Positions 60,756 through 64,000 of a DNA stretch of 64,000 nt are shown one piece after another; position 1 is the stretch's first letter; the number at the start of each line of letters is the position of its first letter. Origin of the DNA: Marinobacter guineae (GTDB taxonomy: Bacteria; Pseudomonadota; Gammaproteobacteria; Pseudomonadales; Oleiphilaceae); NCBI RefSeq assembly GCF_002744735.1, contig NZ_KZ319345.1:1-64000 (forward strand). The letters are read 5' to 3'. The notes under the pieces are model-generated. The model ran no database searches. It saw only the letters and a program-made list of their open reading frames with translations, and was not told the origin of the DNA. A program made the position numbers and the translations under genes.

Positions 60756-61955
60756 TCAAGCCAACTCTGCAGGTTTGCCGATGTAGTAGCCCTGTACCTT
60801 GTCCACTCCCAGCTCCTTAAGCACATCAAACTCTTCTTGTGTTTCGACGCCCTCGGCAACGACTTGCGCCCTTACGCGCTGAGCGTAGGAAACAAGCGCC
60901 GCTGCCAGCGCCTGTTTCTTCCGATCGCAGTGTATGTTCCGGATCAGATTAAGATCCAGCTTGATAATATCCGCGTCCAGTTCCAGAACATGCTGCAACG
61001 ATGCGTATCCGGACCCCGCATCGTCGATGGCAAGTCGGGCCCCCATTTTACGAATGGACTGAACGGAATCTCGAAATTCCGGATAGTCCAGTATCTGAGA
61101 GTGCTCGGTAACCTCCAGTACGATCCTGTGAGCATCCTTGCGATTCAGAAGATTGCCGACCGCACCCGATAAAATGGCGGCGGGAGAGGCATTGATACTC
61201 AAAAAACAGGACTCAGGAATCTTGGGCAATTGCGTGAGCGCCAGGTCAATCGCCAACGTCTCCAAAAAATCACCCAAACCCACCTGTTCGGCCTCGCTGA
61301 ACCAAATGTCGGGTGAGCGATAGGGCTCGGTGTTGAATCGGGCCAGCGCCTCATACCCACAAATCGCAGCGCCCGTGATCGACCAGATCGGCTGAAAATG
61401 CATGGTTAACTCCTGGCTTGAGCTCAGGCCCTCGATTCGCGACCGTATCTGGTTGTCATGCCGTTGCCGATGTCGATGAAACTCGATCCGATCTGCAATG
61501 ACGTCGGCCACAAACGCCAATAATGAAGGGTCTCGGGTCTCTAACGACGGATCGCTGGAATGCTTCAGGCAACACAGTGTGCCGTAAATTTCGCCATCGG
61601 AAAGATAAATGGGCACGCCCAGATACGCACCAATGGACAGCTCGTTCGTGACGTCCATCGCACGTGTTATTGCATTCGATCGGGCATCGGGAATGATTGA
61701 GGGGAGCTCGCCGTCTGCAATCTTTCGGCAGTAGGTTTGGCTCTGAGGGTGGGAAAAACAGAAGCCTTCGGACGACAAGTCTGCGTTGTTATCCGACTCC
61801 ACGAACACCATGGTTCGGGTGCCATGCTCAAACTTTCCAATGAATGCCATGTCCATTGAAAAACTACGTCTCAACATGCCTAAGAGCTTGGCTATTGAAA
61901 CGCCGAACGCTTCGTCGAAATAATCGGGCCCTGATCGTACCGTGCCAACCGCCAT
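60756..61955 (-). CDS. GAF-EAL c-di-GMP phosphodiesterase
   Basis: The N-terminal 165 residues form a GAF domain (SMDMAFIGKFEHG, YLGVPIYLSDGEIYGTLCCL). The C-terminal 230 residues form an EAL domain with YEALAR, LEVTEHS, IDDAGSGYASL (DDFG motif with A for F) and VAEGVET all present, so activity is likely. ATG 61955 is used because AAGGGAG precedes it by 9 bases; a longer frame to 62060 lacks a ribosome-binding site. No membrane segment is seen. Confidence 0.92.
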   Translation of the reverse strand: MAVGTVRSGPDYFDEAFGVSIAKLLGMLRRSFSMDMAFIGKFEHGTRTMVFVESDNNADLSSEGFCFSHPQSQTYCRKIADGELPSIIPDARSNAITRAMDVTNELSIGAYLGVPIYLSDGEIYGTLCCLKHSSDPSLETRDPSLLAFVADVIADRIEFHRHRQRHDNQIRSRIEGLSSSQELTMHFQPIWSITGAAICGYEALARFNTEPYRSPDIWFSEAEQVGLGDFLETLAIDLALTQLPKIPESCFLSINASPAAILSGAVGNLLNRKDAHRIVLEVTEHSQILDYPEFRDSVQSIRKMGARLAIDDAGSGYASLQHVLELDADIIKLDLNLIRNIHCDRKKQALAAALVSYAQRVRAQVVAEGVETQEEFDVLKELGVDKVQGYYIGKPAELA

Positions 61956-62097
61956 CGTAAGAACTCCCTTTGTACCTGTCTTAAAGCTATTGCTCATCTG
62001 CGGCCGTAACCCAGTCGATTGCCGGTTTCTGGCGTTTGATGGCCCCTGGCCCCCATCCATCCGGTGTTCTGGGCTGTGCTTTGATTGAACGGGAAAG

Positions 62098-63474
62098 CTA
62101 TCTAGACTTTATACGTTCCTTTTTGGCATACATCGCTTCGTCCGCTCGCTGCAAAAGCTCGTCCGCCTCCAGACCCTCGTCAGGAAACAACGCAACGCCA
62201 ATGCTCGCTTTCACCGATAAACAGAGAGTCCCATTGTTCAAGCGGAAAGGATCTTTCAGCGATTCCAACAGTTTGACAACAACCGCATCGGCGTCCTTCC
62301 CACTCTCAAGCCCCGGCAGGAGGACGGTGAATTCGTCACCGCCGTAACGGGCGAGGGTATCCCCCTCGCGCAAACACCCCTTCAAGCGCACGGCGACACT
62401 CTTTAACAACTGATCGCCCATGTTGTGCCCGAACGTGTCATTGACGGCCTTGAAGTCATTCAGATCAATAAACAGCGAGGCCAGTTTCTGCTCCGTTCGG
62501 CTGGCTTGGCTGATGGCCAGCGCCAGTCGATCCAGGAACAGGGTCCGGTTCGGCAAACCCGTTAACGCATCGTGCGATGCCTGAAACTCCACCAGCGCCT
62601 GTTTTTTCTTTCGTTCAGTGATGTCTCTTGCCACCGCTAAAAGCTCTGCGTGTATTGACAGGTGCCCCTCGTTGTCCGGGAGCCAAAGCTCCTGATCCCG
62701 CGTAGGGACCACCGTGAGCTCAAAAAACGGGCTCGACGCCTGGTCCCGTTTGCGAAGCCTTATTTCGAGGGTTGCGGGATCCCCAAGCGAATGCTTATCC
62801 AGGAGTGACGACACTTTGGCCACATCGCCCTCGTCAATCAATAAGCTGAACGGCTTGCCTAACAATTCCTGCTGTTCGAAGCCGAGGAGGGGTTCTACCC
62901 GACGATTAACAAAGTTGATACGGCCACGATCATCGAGCGAAAAAACGATGTCCGGAAGCTGGTTGAGCATTTTCGGAAAAAAGTGGGCCGTGGGGTTCCG
63001 CGACTGCTCGGCTTTGTTCCCGGTGCTCTCCCTTGTTCGGACACGTACCCCCTCACGAACGACCCGGATAAGTTCGTCGACGTCGTAGGGCTTGCGCAAA
63101 TAATCGAACGCGCCATATTGTAGGGCGCGCCGAAGGGTCCGGAAGTCGGCGATGCCGCTGATCATCACGACGGGGATATCCATTTTGTTGGCGTTGAGCC
63201 ACGAGAGAACATCAAGCCCTCCCATTCCGGGCATGCAAATGTTCAATAGAATCAGGTCGTAATGATTTAACCCGACCTGCCTGCACAGGGCATCTCCGTT
63301 GCTAACGCCGTCCACGTCGAAACCTTGTTCACGCAATATTGAGCAAAGGCTTGCAAGCAATCGGGGTTCATCGTCGCCCACCAGCAACCGTCCCGGTTTC
63401 TCACCAGCCTGGGTCGTGTGTGCGGCGGGTTGTGTCACCTTTGACCGGGGCGGATTGTCACTGCGTTGAGGCAC
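62098..63474 (-). CDS. REC-PAS-GGDEF protein with a mutated receiver phospho-site
   Basis: From GTG 63474 (AGGGGG about 6 bases upstream) the order is receiver (about residues 28-150), PAS (about 175-300) and GGDEF (about 310-455). The receiver has the acidic pair GDDEP and the Lys KPYD, but its phospho-acceptor is Asn (LILLNICMPGM) instead of Asp, so it is probably unphosphorylatable. The GGDEF active site (RYGGDEFTVLL) and the I-site REGD five residues upstream are intact. It should synthesise c-di-GMP under PAS or protein-protein control. A longer frame to 63582 exists but its start is poor. Confidence 0.88.
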   Translation of the reverse strand: MPQRSDNPPRSKVTQPAAHTTQAGEKPGRLLVGDDEPRLLASLCSILREQGFDVDGVSNGDALCRQVGLNHYDLILLNICMPGMGGLDVLSWLNANKMDIPVVMISGIADFRTLRRALQYGAFDYLRKPYDVDELIRVVREGVRVRTRESTGNKAEQSRNPTAHFFPKMLNQLPDIVFSLDDRGRINFVNRRVEPLLGFEQQELLGKPFSLLIDEGDVAKVSSLLDKHSLGDPATLEIRLRKRDQASSPFFELTVVPTRDQELWLPDNEGHLSIHAELLAVARDITERKKKQALVEFQASHDALTGLPNRTLFLDRLALAISQASRTEQKLASLFIDLNDFKAVNDTFGHNMGDQLLKSVAVRLKGCLREGDTLARYGGDEFTVLLPGLESGKDADAVVVKLLESLKDPFRLNNGTLCLSVKASIGVALFPDEGLEADELLQRADEAMYAKKERIKSR

Positions 63475-63729
63475 GGCTGACCCCCTATCCTTCGGCAAAC
63501 CACGGTACCTGACTGATTTTGGGGTCGTGATCTCGTCGAGAACCAGCGATGCCAGCCAGATGCATCTTGCCTTCACACTCAAGTGCTAAGTATAGAACTC
63601 ATAGAACACACGTGCCGAATACATTTTCAAAAAACACCATGGGTTTCCTGGGTGACACCGACGCCGGTTCAGACTCAGTGGCCGTGAGCTCGACAGGAAA
63701 AGGACTGGTTTGGCGGACGTGTTCCTGTT

Positions 63730-64000
63730 TCAACGACGGTTCGAGAACTCGTCAGCCCAGGCCAGAGCCTCGTCAAGTGGTAGGGGGACACTGAAATAGT
63801 ACCCCTGGCCAAAATCGCACTTCAGTTTGCGCAACGCCTGGGCCAGGGCTTTCGTCTCAACACCTTCGGCCACGACGCGACGATTAAAACGCTTCGATAA
63901 GCTGACGATGGATTCAACAATAGCCCGGTCACTGGGATTACCCAGCATCCCCATCACAAACGATTTATCAATTTTTATCTCATCGACGGGCAGGTCCCGA
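63730..64000 (-). CDS. EAL-domain protein, 3' end only (5' part beyond the window)
   Basis: The minus-strand frame that enters at the window edge encodes RDLPVDEIKIDKSFVMGML, NPSDRAIVESIV and VVAEGVETKALA, the C-terminal half of an EAL domain (Lys in KIDKSF and Glu in AEGVE). It ends with GQGYYFSVPLPLDEALAW, the usual EAL terminus. The rest of the gene, including the EAL motif, is outside the window. The 255-base gap between this stop and the GTG at 63474 of the preceding gene holds no recognised feature. Confidence 0.85.
   Translation of the reverse strand, partial: RDLPVDEIKIDKSFVMGMLGNPSDRAIVESIVSLSKRFNRRVVAEGVETKALAQALRKLKCDFGQGYYFSVPLPLDEALAWADEFSNRR

Overview
The window looks like part of a self-transmissible plasmid, or a plasmid-derived integrated element, of a marine gammaproteobacterium. 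A Marinobacter-like host is my inference from protein style, moderate G+C and the abundance of c-di-GMP, PAS and HD-GYP signalling genes. No rRNA, tRNA or CRISPR array was seen.

Transfer half (1-28.6 kb). An ArdC-type antirestriction gene with its own promoter is followed by a palindrome-rich candidate oriT (about 1.43-1.73 kb), a small relaxosome-like protein, a TraD-type coupling protein and a TrwC/TraI-type MobF relaxase-helicase on the plus strand. Facing them on the minus strand is a nearly complete F-type mating apparatus read from 27.8 kb down to 7.5 kb: small exported protein, DsbC-like isomerase, TraA pilin, TraL, E, K, B, V, C, a TraN split into two secreted proteins, TraW, TraU, TrbC, an S26 peptidase, TraF, TraH, TraG, a VirB1-like lytic transglycosylase and an S49 protease. 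Two paralogous small proteins that look like tandem ribbon-helix-helix regulators (27.85-28.6 kb) sit upstream. A palindrome of the form TATATAG-NN-STATATGA recurs in front of several transfer transcription units and may define a transfer regulon.

Cargo and replicon (28.8-41.7 kb). A six-TM sensor kinase with two kinase cores and two receivers, an alpha/beta hydrolase, a possible pseudo-receiver, a response regulator and a LuxR-type regulator form a compact signalling locus resembling, by architecture only, quorum-sensing modules. Next come iteron-like 21-bp repeats, an orphan HigA-like regulator, a Replicase/PriCT-type replication initiator, a DUF1778/GNAT toxin-antitoxin pair whose toxin carries an extra DUF2384-like tail, a tyrosine-recombinase remnant, and a three-gene TIGR04255 operon of unknown function.

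Signalling half (41.7-64 kb). This part holds a truncated GAF/PAS pseudogene, an HD-GYP response regulator, a hybrid kinase of about 1590 residues, a PAS-containing chemoreceptor, a PAS-GGDEF cyclase, a DUF3135 protein and a DUF3391/HD-GYP phosphodiesterase. Between two 32-bp identical IS-end-like repeats (53.03 and 58.16 kb) lies a seven-gene minus-strand operon: a winged-helix-like protein, a Ras-like GTPase, an ABC-ATPase/dual-specificity-phosphatase fusion, three Roadblock/LC7 proteins and a ferredoxin/truncated-globin/zinc-ribbon fusion. This is the best candidate for an undescribed system: a conservon-like small-GTPase pathway with a redox or gas-sensing component. The window ends with lipoprotein genes (one frameshifted), PilZ, GAF-EAL and REC-PAS-GGDEF proteins, and a partial EAL gene. 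The second half is therefore dominated by c-di-GMP turnover and sensing.
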